A stretch of 14,972 bases of DNA, taken from NCBI GenBank assembly GCA_913058195.1, contig CAJXPP010000024.1, positions 1 to 14,972 of the forward strand, written 5' to 3'. Origin of the DNA: an uncultured Gammaproteobacteria bacterium (GTDB lineage: Bacteria; Pseudomonadota; Gammaproteobacteria; Nitrosococcales; Methylophagaceae). The notes beneath the pieces were generated by a model, which worked only from the letters and a program-made list of their open reading frames with translations, was not told the DNA's origin and ran no database searches. Positions 1 through 6,394 of the stretch are shown piece by piece. Within the stretch, counting starts at the first letter, position 1. Every line of letters starts with the position of its first letter. The position numbers and the translations under genes were made by a program.

Positions 1-1343
1 CTAAAACCATAACGGAAAGCATCAGCCACATACCAAAGACGATCAGAGCCAGGTAGGCGTAATTCACGACGTAAAGTATCAGCAACATCATCAGCCGTTA
101 AATCTGTAATTTCAGTCAGGCCATCACGATCAATTTCTAAACCGCGTAAAGCTTTTTGTAAAGATTCTTGGAAATTACGGCCAATCGCCATCACTTCACC
201 GACAGATTTCATCTGTGTGCTTAAACGGTTATCTGCTTGTGGGAATTTTTCAAATGTGAAACGAGGTATCTTCGTCACAACATAATCAATTGTTGGTTCA
301 AATGAAGCTGGTGTCGCGCCACCCGTGATTTCATTTTGCAATTCATCAAGGGTATAACCCACAGCCAGTTTAGCTGCGACTTTTGCAATCGGGAAACCAG
401 TTGCTTTTGAAGCCAAAGCAGATGAACGAGACACACGCGGGTTCATTTCGATGATAATCAATCGACCTGTCTCAGGCTGCACTGCAAACTGTACATTTGA
501 ACCACCAGTATCAACACCAATCTCACGCAATACTTCTATCGAAGCATTACGCATGATTTGATATTCTTTATCGGTTAATGTTTGCGCTGGCGCCACAGTG
601 ATTGAATCACCAGTATGCACACCCATAGGATCAAAGTTTTCGATTGAACAGATAATGATGCAATTATCTTTACGATCACGCACCACTTCCATTTCATATT
701 CTTTCCAACCAATAATGGATTCATCAAGCAATAATTCAGAAGTCGGACTCATGTATAAGCCACGTTGGCAGATATCAATAAAGTCTTCTTTATTGTATGC
801 GATACCGCCACCACTTCCACCCATCGTAAATGAAGGTCGAATAATGGTTGGGTAGCCTAGCTCTTTTTGAGCCTCTAAGGCTTCTTCAAGTGTATGTACA
901 ATCGCTGAGTTTGGCATATCTAAGCCAATTTTAGTCATTGCAGCACGGAATAAATCACGATCTTCCGCTTTATTGATCGCTTCGCTATCAGCACCAATCA
1001 TTTCAACGCCGAATTTTTCTAATATGCCGTGGCGTTCTAAATCAAGCGCACAGTTTAATGCTGTTTGACCACCCATTGTTGGTAATACCGCATCCGGGCG
1101 TTCTTTTTCAATAACCTTGCTAACCGCTTGCCACGTTACAGGTTCAATGTAAGTTGCATCAGCCATATTAGGATCAGTCATGATCGTAGCTGGGTTTGAG
1201 TTCACTAAAACAACACGATAACCTTCTTCGCGTAATGCTTTACATGCTTGTGCACCAGAATAATCGAACTCACAGGCCTGACCAATTACAATTGGACCAG
1301 CACCAAGAATTAATATGGTTTTAATATCAGTACGTTTTGCCAT
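1..1343 (-). CDS. carB: Carbamoyl-phosphate synthase large subunit, N-terminal part (cut by window edge)
   Basis: This is the synthetase subunit that uses ammonia from CarA, bicarbonate and 2 ATP to make carbamoyl phosphate for pyrimidine and arginine synthesis in the cytoplasm. About 447 residues of a family norm near 1070 are present; the gene runs off the left edge. The start is ATG, and the N-terminus reads MAKRTDIKTILILGAGPIVI. The first ATP-grasp half is clear: RPSFTMGGSGGG begins at residue 169, the same position as Arg169 of E. coli CarB. It is followed by EMNPRVSRSSALASKATGFP and, near the cut, the WYVADAFR stretch. The gene begins 6 bases after the carA stop, so the two are surely cotranscribed. 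Its own Shine-Dalgarno is poor (AGGTAAG lies well upstream), which suggests coupling to carA translation. No frame break is seen. Confidence 0.97.
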   Translation of the reverse strand, partial: MAKRTDIKTILILGAGPIVIGQACEFDYSGAQACKALREEGYRVVLVNSNPATIMTDPNMADATYIEPVTWQAVSKVIEKERPDAVLPTMGGQTALNCALDLERHGILEKFGVEMIGADSEAINKAEDRDLFRAAMTKIGLDMPNSAIVHTLEEALEAQKELGYPTIIRPSFTMGGSGGGIAYNKEDFIDICQRGLYMSPTSELLLDESIIGWKEYEMEVVRDRKDNCIIICSIENFDPMGVHTGDSITVAPAQTLTDKEYQIMRNASIEVLREIGVDTGGSNVQFAVQPETGRLIIIEMNPRVSRSSALASKATGFPIAKVAAKLAVGYTLDELQNEITGGATPASFEPTIDYVVTKIPRFTFEKFPQADNRLSTQMKSVGEVMAIGRNFQESLQKALRGLEIDRDGLTEITDLTADDVADTLRRELRLPGSDRLWYVADAFRYGF

Positions 1344-1349
1344 CGTAGT

Positions 1350-2480
1350 TTACTTACCTGTCGCTGTTTCAAGTAGATCGATGAAATGATCAAATAGAGG
1401 TGCCGCATCTTGTGGGCCAGGGCTTGCTTCAGGGTGCCCTTGGAAACTAAATGCTGGCTTAGTTGCATGATGAATACCCTGTAAAGAGCCATCAAACAAT
1501 GAAATATGTGTTGCATCTAAAGTGTCAGGCAATGAGGTTTGATCAACTGCAAAACCATGGTTTTGACTCGTTATCATCACTAAGCCACCGGTCATTTCTT
1601 GCACTGGATGATTGGCGCCATGATGGCCAAATTTCATTTTGGCGGTGCTTGCACCACATGCTAGCGCTAGTAATTGATGACCTAAACAAATACCAAAAAT
1701 CGGTAATTCTTTTTCTAGTAATATTTTGATTGCTTCAATCGCATAAATACAGGGTTCAGGATCACCAGGACCATTCGATAAGAACACACCATCAGGGTTC
1801 ATCGCCAAAACATCTTCTGCTGAAGTTTGCGCAGGCACAACGGTCAACTTACAACCACGTTCAACTAACATGCGTAAGATATTACTCTTCGCGCCAAAGT
1901 CATACGCAACCACATGAAAACGTTCTGGAGCAGCTTGAGACTCACCTGACAAATGCCAGCACGATTTATCCCACTCATATGCTTTTTCAGTTGTAACTAC
2001 TTTCGCTAAATCCATGCCTTTCAGGCCATCAAAAGCTTGAGCCGCAGCGATAGCTGCTTCAATATCAATATTATCGCCAGCAACGATGCAACCTTTCATT
2101 GCACCTTTGTCGCGTAAACGACGTGTTAATGCGCGTGTATCAATCCCGGCTAAACCAACAACATTATGACGTTCCAAATAACTATCTAGAGCTTCTTCAC
2201 TACGCCAGTTGCTCACAACAGGCGATAGGTCGCGAATAATTAATCCGCTCGCAAAAATATTATTTGATTCTTCATCTTCAGTATTAACACCAACATTACC
2301 GATATGCGGATAAGTCAGCGTAACAATTTGACGACAGTATGAAGGGTCGGTCAGAATTTCCTGATAGCCAGTCATTGACGTATTAAACACGACTTCACCA
2401 ACTGATTGCCCAATAGCACCAATTGATTCACCGTGATAGACCGTACCATCTTCAAGAGCAATTAAAGCGCTTGTTCGCAA
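1350..2480 (-). CDS. carA: Carbamoyl-phosphate synthase small (glutaminase) subunit
   Basis: This 376-residue protein hydrolyses glutamine and channels the ammonia to CarB. Residues 1-150 form the CarA-specific N-terminal domain (VVFNTSMTGYQEILTDPSY). About 190-376 is a class I glutamine amidotransferase domain with the nucleophile in GICLGHQLLALACG and the His/Glu pair in FQGHPEASPGP, so all catalytic residues are present. Length is typical of the family. The start is a TTG codon, supported by a strong GGAGG 6 bases upstream and by the N-terminus MRTSALIALEDG, which matches the family; E. coli carA also starts at UUG. The gene is first in the carAB pair and has a 148-base upstream gap with a possible promoter and a leader hairpin. 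In many gammaproteobacteria dapB precedes carA; here an amidase gene does. Confidence 0.97.
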   Translation of the reverse strand: MRTSALIALEDGTVYHGESIGAIGQSVGEVVFNTSMTGYQEILTDPSYCRQIVTLTYPHIGNVGVNTEDEESNNIFASGLIIRDLSPVVSNWRSEEALDSYLERHNVVGLAGIDTRALTRRLRDKGAMKGCIVAGDNIDIEAAIAAAQAFDGLKGMDLAKVVTTEKAYEWDKSCWHLSGESQAAPERFHVVAYDFGAKSNILRMLVERGCKLTVVPAQTSAEDVLAMNPDGVFLSNGPGDPEPCIYAIEAIKILLEKELPIFGICLGHQLLALACGASTAKMKFGHHGANHPVQEMTGGLVMITSQNHGFAVDQTSLPDTLDATHISLFDGSLQGIHHATKPAFSFQGHPEASPGPQDAAPLFDHFIDLLETATGK

Positions 2481-2486
2481 GGGAAA

Positions 2487-2491
2487 CCTCC
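2487..2491 (-). promoter_or_regulatory. Strong ribosome binding site fixing the TTG start of carA
   Basis: On the minus strand GGAGG stands 6 bases before TTG. No ATG or GTG with a comparable site lies nearby in frame, so this site decides the carA start. Confidence 0.7.
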
Positions 2492-2499
2492 ACCAGATA

Positions 2500-2530
2500 A
2501 AAATAACAGGGCGAACATGAGGTTCTACCC
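2500..2530 (-). terminator. Hairpin with U-rich tail in the carA leader (attenuator or terminator candidate)
   Basis: Read on the minus strand, GGG-ta-GAAC, loop CTCAT, GTTC-g-CCC forms an imperfect 7-pair stem (2509-2530), followed by TGTTATTTT (2500-2508). It lies about 20-30 bases before the carA start. It could end transcripts from the upstream amidase gene, or act inside the carA leader if transcription starts near 2540. The stem is interrupted and not very GC-rich, so this is only a candidate. Confidence 0.3.
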
Positions 2531-2546
2531 AGACAAAATCCTTGCA

Positions 2547-2576
2547 ATTTTATCTCATCGAGAGGTGTTTAGTCCA
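2547..2576 (-). promoter_or_regulatory. Possible sigma-70 promoter of carAB
   Basis: Minus strand: TGGACT (2571-2576, 4 of 6 consensus bases) and TAAAAT (2547-2552, 5 of 6) with an 18-base spacer. It would give a leader of about 60 bases. I did not find a convincing ARG box or PyrR/PurR-type operator beside it. Confidence 0.3.
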
Positions 2577-2628
2577 TCTGAAAATCACAATTATTACTCT
2601 TTATTTTCCTACGAAAAAAAGCATTGAC

Positions 2629-3444
2629 TTAATCAGCGTACAACTCTGGTCTGCCATGGTTCAGTAAAGGCATATTGGATCTAACTTTTTGCAAGTAATC
2701 CATATCGATTACTGCTGATACCAACTCTACTCGTTCGGATGTGCAGCAAATAACACTACCCCAAGGATCAATAATGACACTACTGCCATACGATATCCGT
2801 CCTTCATGATGCTCTCCCCACTGATTAGGCGCAACGATATAGACTTGATTTTCTATCGCTCTAGCAGTCAGTAATTGTAGCCAGTGATGTTTACCCGTGT
2901 ACAAAAAAAATGCCGCAGGCACAAAGATTATTTCCGCTCCTTTTGACGTTAAATGACGAAATAACTCTGGAAAACGTAAGTCATAACAGATGGTCAAACC
3001 CATTTTGCCTATTTCATGGTCAACCACAACAGGCGTATCACCCGCTTTTATACCATCGGACTCGTTATAACCTAATGCAGGTGCATCACACATATGAATT
3101 TTGCGATACACCGCGTTCAGTTCACCCTGTCGATTAATGAGTACCGACGTGTTGTATAAGCGCTCATTATCATCAGGAATTGATTCATACATACTTCCCA
3201 GTAAAACAGATAAATCATATTTACTGGCGTACTCACGGAAAGTATCAACTATCTGACCATCTATGCTTTGAGCGGCTCGATGCTTCGCTTGATGGTCTTG
3301 TCCGACATATAGAAATGTTTCAGGGAAGGCGACCAAATCGATCCCTTGCTCTGCTGCTTGCTGCAGCTGTGCTAATGCAAACGCTAAATTATCTTCAGCT
3401 ACATCTGAAGAGCTCATCTGCACAACACCAATCTTACTTTTCAT
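2629..3444 (-). CDS. Carbon-nitrogen hydrolase, Nit1-type (likely deaminated glutathione amidase)
   Basis: This 271-residue cytoplasmic nitrilase-superfamily amidase has the full Glu-Lys-Cys triad: Glu42 in AFPETF, Lys115 in VYRKIHMCD and Cys153 in LTICYDLRFPELFR. The stretch TARAIENQVYIVAPNQWGEH, the SYGSSVIIDPWG segment and the C-terminal NHGRPELY resemble the Nit1/YbeM branch. Members of that branch repair deaminated glutathione by hydrolysing it to 2-oxoglutarate and cysteinylglycine. The substrate is inferred from family resemblance only; an omega-amidase (Nit2-type) role is the alternative. Length is normal for the family. The ATG start has only a weak GAG element about 10 bases upstream. 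The gene is divergent from hemB and in the same direction as carA, 148 bases away, so it probably has its own promoter in the AT-rich divergent region. Confidence 0.88.
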   Translation of the reverse strand: MKSKIGVVQMSSSDVAEDNLAFALAQLQQAAEQGIDLVAFPETFLYVGQDHQAKHRAAQSIDGQIVDTFREYASKYDLSVLLGSMYESIPDDNERLYNTSVLINRQGELNAVYRKIHMCDAPALGYNESDGIKAGDTPVVVDHEIGKMGLTICYDLRFPELFRHLTSKGAEIIFVPAAFFLYTGKHHWLQLLTARAIENQVYIVAPNQWGEHHEGRISYGSSVIIDPWGSVICCTSERVELVSAVIDMDYLQKVRSNMPLLNHGRPELYAD

Positions 3445-3561
3445 TTCTATTTCGCTCTTTTTATATTATTTACAAAATATAACAAACTCTTGCATAGATT
3501 TGTTCGAAAATATAAACAATCTACATAGTCAAAGACTAATGATATAGCAGACAATTTTAAT

Positions 3562-3578
3562 GAATGGCGTTACCATTC
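3562..3578 (+). other. Small perfect hairpin in the hemB leader
   Basis: GAATGG-CGTTA-CCATTC forms a 6-pair stem with a 5-base loop, about 32 bases before the hemB start. It has no U-tract, so it is not a terminator. It covers the in-frame ATG at 3560 that would otherwise be an upstream start. Function is unknown and it may be chance. Confidence 0.25.
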
Positions 3579-3598
3579 CCCTATATCGTCTATGTGTT

Positions 3599-3604
3599 AA
3601 AGGA
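3599..3604 (+). promoter_or_regulatory. Ribosome binding site that decides the hemB start
   Basis: AAAGGA lies 6 bases before the GTG at 3611. The upstream in-frame ATG at 3560 has no purine-rich site before it. Confidence 0.7.
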
Positions 3605-3610
3605 ATTTTT

Positions 3611-4627
3611 GTGAGTTATTCATCACCAATCAGTGGCTTTCCAAACCAACGCCCTCGCCGTCTTAGAAAAAACACCTTCTCTAGAAATCTTATGCGAGAA
3701 AACAGCTTATCGGTAAACGACTTGATTTACCCTTGCTTTGTGCTAGAAGGATCTAATCAACGCGAAGCTGTTGCCTCAATGCCCGGTGTTGAACGTTTAA
3801 GCATCGACTTATTATTAAAAGAAGCTGAGCAAGTCCATACTTTAGGTGTACCGGCTATGGCTTTGTTTCCAGTTACGCCGCCGGAAGCCAAATCAGACAA
3901 TGCTCATGAAGCCTTTAACCCTGATGGTTTAGCTCAGCGCGCAGTGCGAGCTTTAAAACAAGAGTTTCCCGAACTAGGCATCATGACCGATGTTGCATTA
4001 GACCCATTCACCACCCATGGGCAAGATGGTTTAATCGATGATTCGGGTTATATTATCAACGACGAAACCGTTGAGGTTTTAGTCAAACAAGCACTCTCAC
4101 ATGCTGAATCAGGTGCCGATATGGTCGCCCCTTCTGACATGATGGATGGCCGCATTGGTGCCGTAAGACAAGCGCTCGAACAACACGGTCACATCAATAC
4201 TCAAATTATGGCTTACTCGGCTAAATATGCATCGAGCTTTTATGGCCCCTTCCGTGATGCGGTAGGTTCTGCCGGCAACTTGGGTTCAGGCAATAAGTAC
4301 AGCTACCAAATGGACCCTGCCAATAGTAATGAAGCGCTACACGAAGTGGCATTAGATATTTACGAAGGCGCGGATATGGTGATGGTCAAACCGGGTATGC
4401 CCTATTTAGATATTTTACGTCGTGTCAAAGACACCTTCCAAAAACCCACCTTTGTTTATCAAGTCAGTGGTGAATACGCCATGCTACAAGCTGCAATTCA
4501 AAATGGTTGGTTAGAGAAAGATGCCGTCATAATCGAAAGTATGATCGCTTTTAAACGTGCCGGTGCAGATGGAATTTTGACCTACTTTGCCAAACACGTT
4601 GCTCAATTATTAGCACAGCAAAAATGA
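3611..4627 (+). CDS. hemB: Delta-aminolevulinic acid dehydratase (porphobilinogen synthase), magnesium type
   Basis: HemB condenses two 5-aminolevulinate molecules to porphobilinogen in haem synthesis. I choose the GTG at 3611 (338 residues) over the ATG at 3560 (355). The GTG has AAAGGA 6 bases upstream, and with it the key residues fall exactly on the P. aeruginosa numbers: the Schiff-base lysines are Lys205 (SAKYASSFYGPFR) and Lys260 (MVKPGMPY), and the metal-region residues are Ala129, Asp131 and Asp139 (DVALDPFTTHGQDG). Aspartates and alanine, not cysteines, at these sites mean the zinc cluster is absent and a magnesium-dependent enzyme is expected. It is an octamer in homologues. The stop overlaps aroE by 4 bases (ATGA), so the two genes are translated from one message. 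It is divergent from the amidase gene, with AT-rich DNA between. Confidence 0.97.
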   Translation: MSYSSPISGFPNQRPRRLRKNTFSRNLMRENSLSVNDLIYPCFVLEGSNQREAVASMPGVERLSIDLLLKEAEQVHTLGVPAMALFPVTPPEAKSDNAHEAFNPDGLAQRAVRALKQEFPELGIMTDVALDPFTTHGQDGLIDDSGYIINDETVEVLVKQALSHAESGADMVAPSDMMDGRIGAVRQALEQHGHINTQIMAYSAKYASSFYGPFRDAVGSAGNLGSGNKYSYQMDPANSNEALHEVALDIYEGADMVMVKPGMPYLDILRRVKDTFQKPTFVYQVSGEYAMLQAAIQNGWLEKDAVIIESMIAFKRAGADGILTYFAKHVAQLLAQQK

Positions 4628-5442
4628 CCGATCATTACGCCGTCATTGGCAATCCGATTAACCATAGCAAATCGCCATTAATTCATACTGAGTTTGCACA
4701 ACAGACTGAGCAAGATTTGGATTATATTGCCCGAGAGATGCCACTGGATAATTTAGCGTTAGGTTTAAAGCAACTACAAGCTGAAGGTTTTAAAGGCATC
4801 AATATTACGGTGCCATTTAAAGAAATTGCGTGGCAATTAGTTGAAAACAGAAGTGACCATGCTCAACGTGCTGGCGCCATTAATACCATTGTCTTTAATG
4901 ATGATGGCTCGCTATATGGCGACAATACAGATGGCATTGGCCTATGTCGTGATTTAACCGATAATAATCAGGTTGAATTAACCGGCAAACGAGTCCTTCT
5001 CCTTGGCGCTGGAGGTGCAGCCCGTGGGGTGATTGAGCCATTGCTTTCTTATTCACCACAACAATTAATCATTGCGAATCGTACAGCGAGTAAAGCACAC
5101 GATTTAGCTGAATTATTTAATGAGTTTGGCACTATCTCGGGCATTGGTTTTGATGAAATAACAGGCACGTTTGATGTGATCATCAACGCAACTTCTGCCA
5201 GCTTGCATGGTGAAGTTCCACCGCTTCCCGACACACTACTAAATGATAATGCCTGTTGTTATGACATGATGTATAGCAATACCGATACGGCTTTTATTAT
5301 ATGGGCTAAGCAATATGGGGCAGCTAAAACGATTGATGGTCTGGGCATGTTAGTTGAACAAGCAGCTGAAGCATTTCGGGTTTGGCGTGGGGTTAAGCCT
5401 ACAACCCAAAACATTATTAATAATATTCGTGATTTTAATTAA
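4624..5442 (+). CDS. aroE: Shikimate dehydrogenase (NADP-dependent)
   Basis: This 272-residue enzyme reduces 3-dehydroshikimate to shikimate in aromatic amino acid and folate precursor synthesis. Residues seen: the shikimate-binding SKSP loop (15-18), catalytic Lys66 in NITVPFK, Asn87 in GAINT and Asp103 in GDNTDG. The nucleotide-binding loop GAGGAARG starts at 128, ANRT at 151-154 is the usual NADP phosphate site, and DGLGMLVEQAAEAF lies near the C-terminus. Length is typical of AroE rather than YdiB or quinate dehydrogenases. The ATG overlaps the hemB TGA by 4 bases, so translation is coupled. hemB-aroE neighbours occur in Pseudomonas and relatives. There is no clear terminator behind it, only an AT-rich 6-base inverted repeat without a U-run. 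Confidence 0.97.
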   Translation: MTDHYAVIGNPINHSKSPLIHTEFAQQTEQDLDYIAREMPLDNLALGLKQLQAEGFKGINITVPFKEIAWQLVENRSDHAQRAGAINTIVFNDDGSLYGDNTDGIGLCRDLTDNNQVELTGKRVLLLGAGGAARGVIEPLLSYSPQQLIIANRTASKAHDLAELFNEFGTISGIGFDEITGTFDVIINATSASLHGEVPPLPDTLLNDNACCYDMMYSNTDTAFIIWAKQYGAAKTIDGLGMLVEQAAEAFRVWRGVKPTTQNIINNIRDFN

Positions 5443-5492
5443 ACCCTATCAAACCCCTTGTGTACTTAAACTATCAAATTACATAGTTATCT

Positions 5493-5522
5493 TTGCCAAA
5501 GACTAGGCTCACACGCTATGCT
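5493..5522 (+). promoter_or_regulatory. Possible promoter of the zapG/yhcB-like gene
   Basis: TTGCCA (5493-5498, 5 of 6 consensus bases) and TATGCT (5517-5522, 4 of 6) with an 18-base spacer lie in the 107-base gap after aroE, giving a leader of about 20 bases. Confidence 0.3.
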
Positions 5523-5549
5523 ATTTGCAACTAATTAATGGAACAAATT

Positions 5550-5963
5550 ATGTCTACAAATGAAATGTGGGGAATATTGATCATCGCTGTTATTTTCGCT
5601 GCGATTGCTGGCTTTGTATTAGGTCGTCGAAAAGCATCTGGTGGTCAGGCTGAAATCCAAAGTTTAATGCAAGAATACGAACAAAAAATAAGCCATCAGC
5701 AAGCTGAATTAGACACATATAAATCACAAGTTCATGAACACTATGACCAAACGGCCACGCTATTCAAAGATATGGCTGGTTCTTATAAAAAGATGTTTGA
5801 CCACTTATCTGTTGGCAACGAACAACTAGGCAACTTATCTGATCAACGTGTACTACCAGAACGTGCGGGTGCACTACTTGACGGCACTGATACAGAAGCA
5901 TCAATAGACACCAACTTTATCAACCCCAATTTCAAGGGTGATGAGGATGCATTGAATCGTTAG
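5550..5963 (+). CDS. zapG: YhcB/ZapG-type DUF1043 inner-membrane protein
   Basis: This protein has 137 residues from the ATG at 5550. Residues 7-25 form one N-terminal membrane helix (WGILIIAVIFAAIAGFVLG), followed by the basic RRK stop-transfer. A predicted coiled coil covers about 34-65 (EIQSLMQEYEQKISHQQAEL) and the conserved HYDQTATLFKDMAGSYKKMFDHL segment lies about 64-86, with a polar disordered tail. This is the E. coli YhcB/ZapG layout, a protein tied to cell division and envelope synthesis. An ATG at 5538 is also in frame (141 residues), but GGAA (5540-5543) sits 6 bases before the 5550 start, so I prefer 5550. Its stop codon lies inside a 17-base palindrome. The gene symbol is assigned by family resemblance. 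Confidence 0.85.
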   Translation: MSTNEMWGILIIAVIFAAIAGFVLGRRKASGGQAEIQSLMQEYEQKISHQQAELDTYKSQVHEHYDQTATLFKDMAGSYKKMFDHLSVGNEQLGNLSDQRVLPERAGALLDGTDTEASIDTNFINPNFKGDEDALNR

Positions 5964-5976
5964 TCTACTAGACTAA
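5960..5976. repeat. Perfect 17-base palindrome over the zapG stop codon
   Basis: TTAGTCTA-C-TAGACTAA has perfect 8-base arms around one central base. It includes the zapG TAG stop and lies 20 bases before the DUF1232 start. The spacer is too short for a good hairpin at full length and no U-run follows, so a protein-binding site is likelier than a terminator. Confidence 0.5.
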
Positions 5977-5995
5977 TTCTCGGACGCTCATTTTA

Positions 5996-6388
5996 ATGAG
6001 TTCATTCATCGAACGATTAAAAAGTGCTGCCTGTAGTATAAAGGCCGACATTTATGCTTTATATTTTGCAAGCCGCGATGCTAGAACCCCATGGTATGCA
6101 AAACTGGTGGTTGCTGCCATTGTCACTTATGCTCTAAGTCCTATCGACTTAATACCTGATTTTATTCCAATCATCGGTTATTTGGATGATTTAATCTTAT
6201 TGCCTCTAGGGATTTTATTAGCCATAAAACTAGTTCCGAATGCTGTAATGTTAGAATGTAAGGCTAGAGCCCGAGAATCTATTAAGAATGAAAAAACAGC
6301 ATCTTACTTAGCCGCTATAGTGATAATTCTTATTTGGCTATTATTGGTTTTACTAACAATCAATTACTTGCTTTTAGAGCCAGCCTAA
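5996..6388 (+). CDS. DUF1232 (YkvA-type) small membrane protein
   Basis: This is a 130-residue protein of unknown function. The DUF1232 signature is plain at residues 48-65: SPIDLIPDFIPIIGYLDD. Hydrophobic segments lie at about 36-47 and 57-80, and a strong C-terminal membrane helix at about 105-127 (LAAIVIILIWLLLVLLTINY), so an inner-membrane location is likely. It starts 32 bases after zapG on the same strand and may be cotranscribed, but the Shine-Dalgarno is weak (GGAC 10 bases upstream) and a palindrome sits between the two genes. Its stop is only 6 bases from the stop of the convergent diguanylate cyclase. I cannot name a biochemical role. Confidence 0.82.
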   Translation: MSSFIERLKSAACSIKADIYALYFASRDARTPWYAKLVVAAIVTYALSPIDLIPDFIPIIGYLDDLILLPLGILLAIKLVPNAVMLECKARARESIKNEKTASYLAAIVIILIWLLLVLLTINYLLLEPA

Positions 6389-6394
6389 ACAAAT

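Noticed and set aside
598..855. Open frame of 85 codons on the plus strand
   Set aside because: It lies wholly inside carB on the opposite strand, which has clear ATP-grasp motifs.
1463..1996. Two 88-codon plus-strand open frames
   Set aside because: Both are antisense shadows of carA, which covers the region with all catalytic motifs.
2577..2628. ARG box or PyrR-type site before carA
   Set aside because: The AT-rich stretch has no matched pair of half-sites resembling TGAAT-N5-ATTCA.
5469..5488. Inverted repeat AACTAT / ATAGTT after aroE as terminator
   Set aside because: The stem is all AT but one pair per arm, the loop is 8 bases and no U-run follows.
3529..5506. Shared 9-mer CAAAGACTA upstream of hemB and of zapG as a regulon motif
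   Set aside because: A 9-base match in 15 kb of AT-rich sequence is readily expected by chance and the flanks differ.
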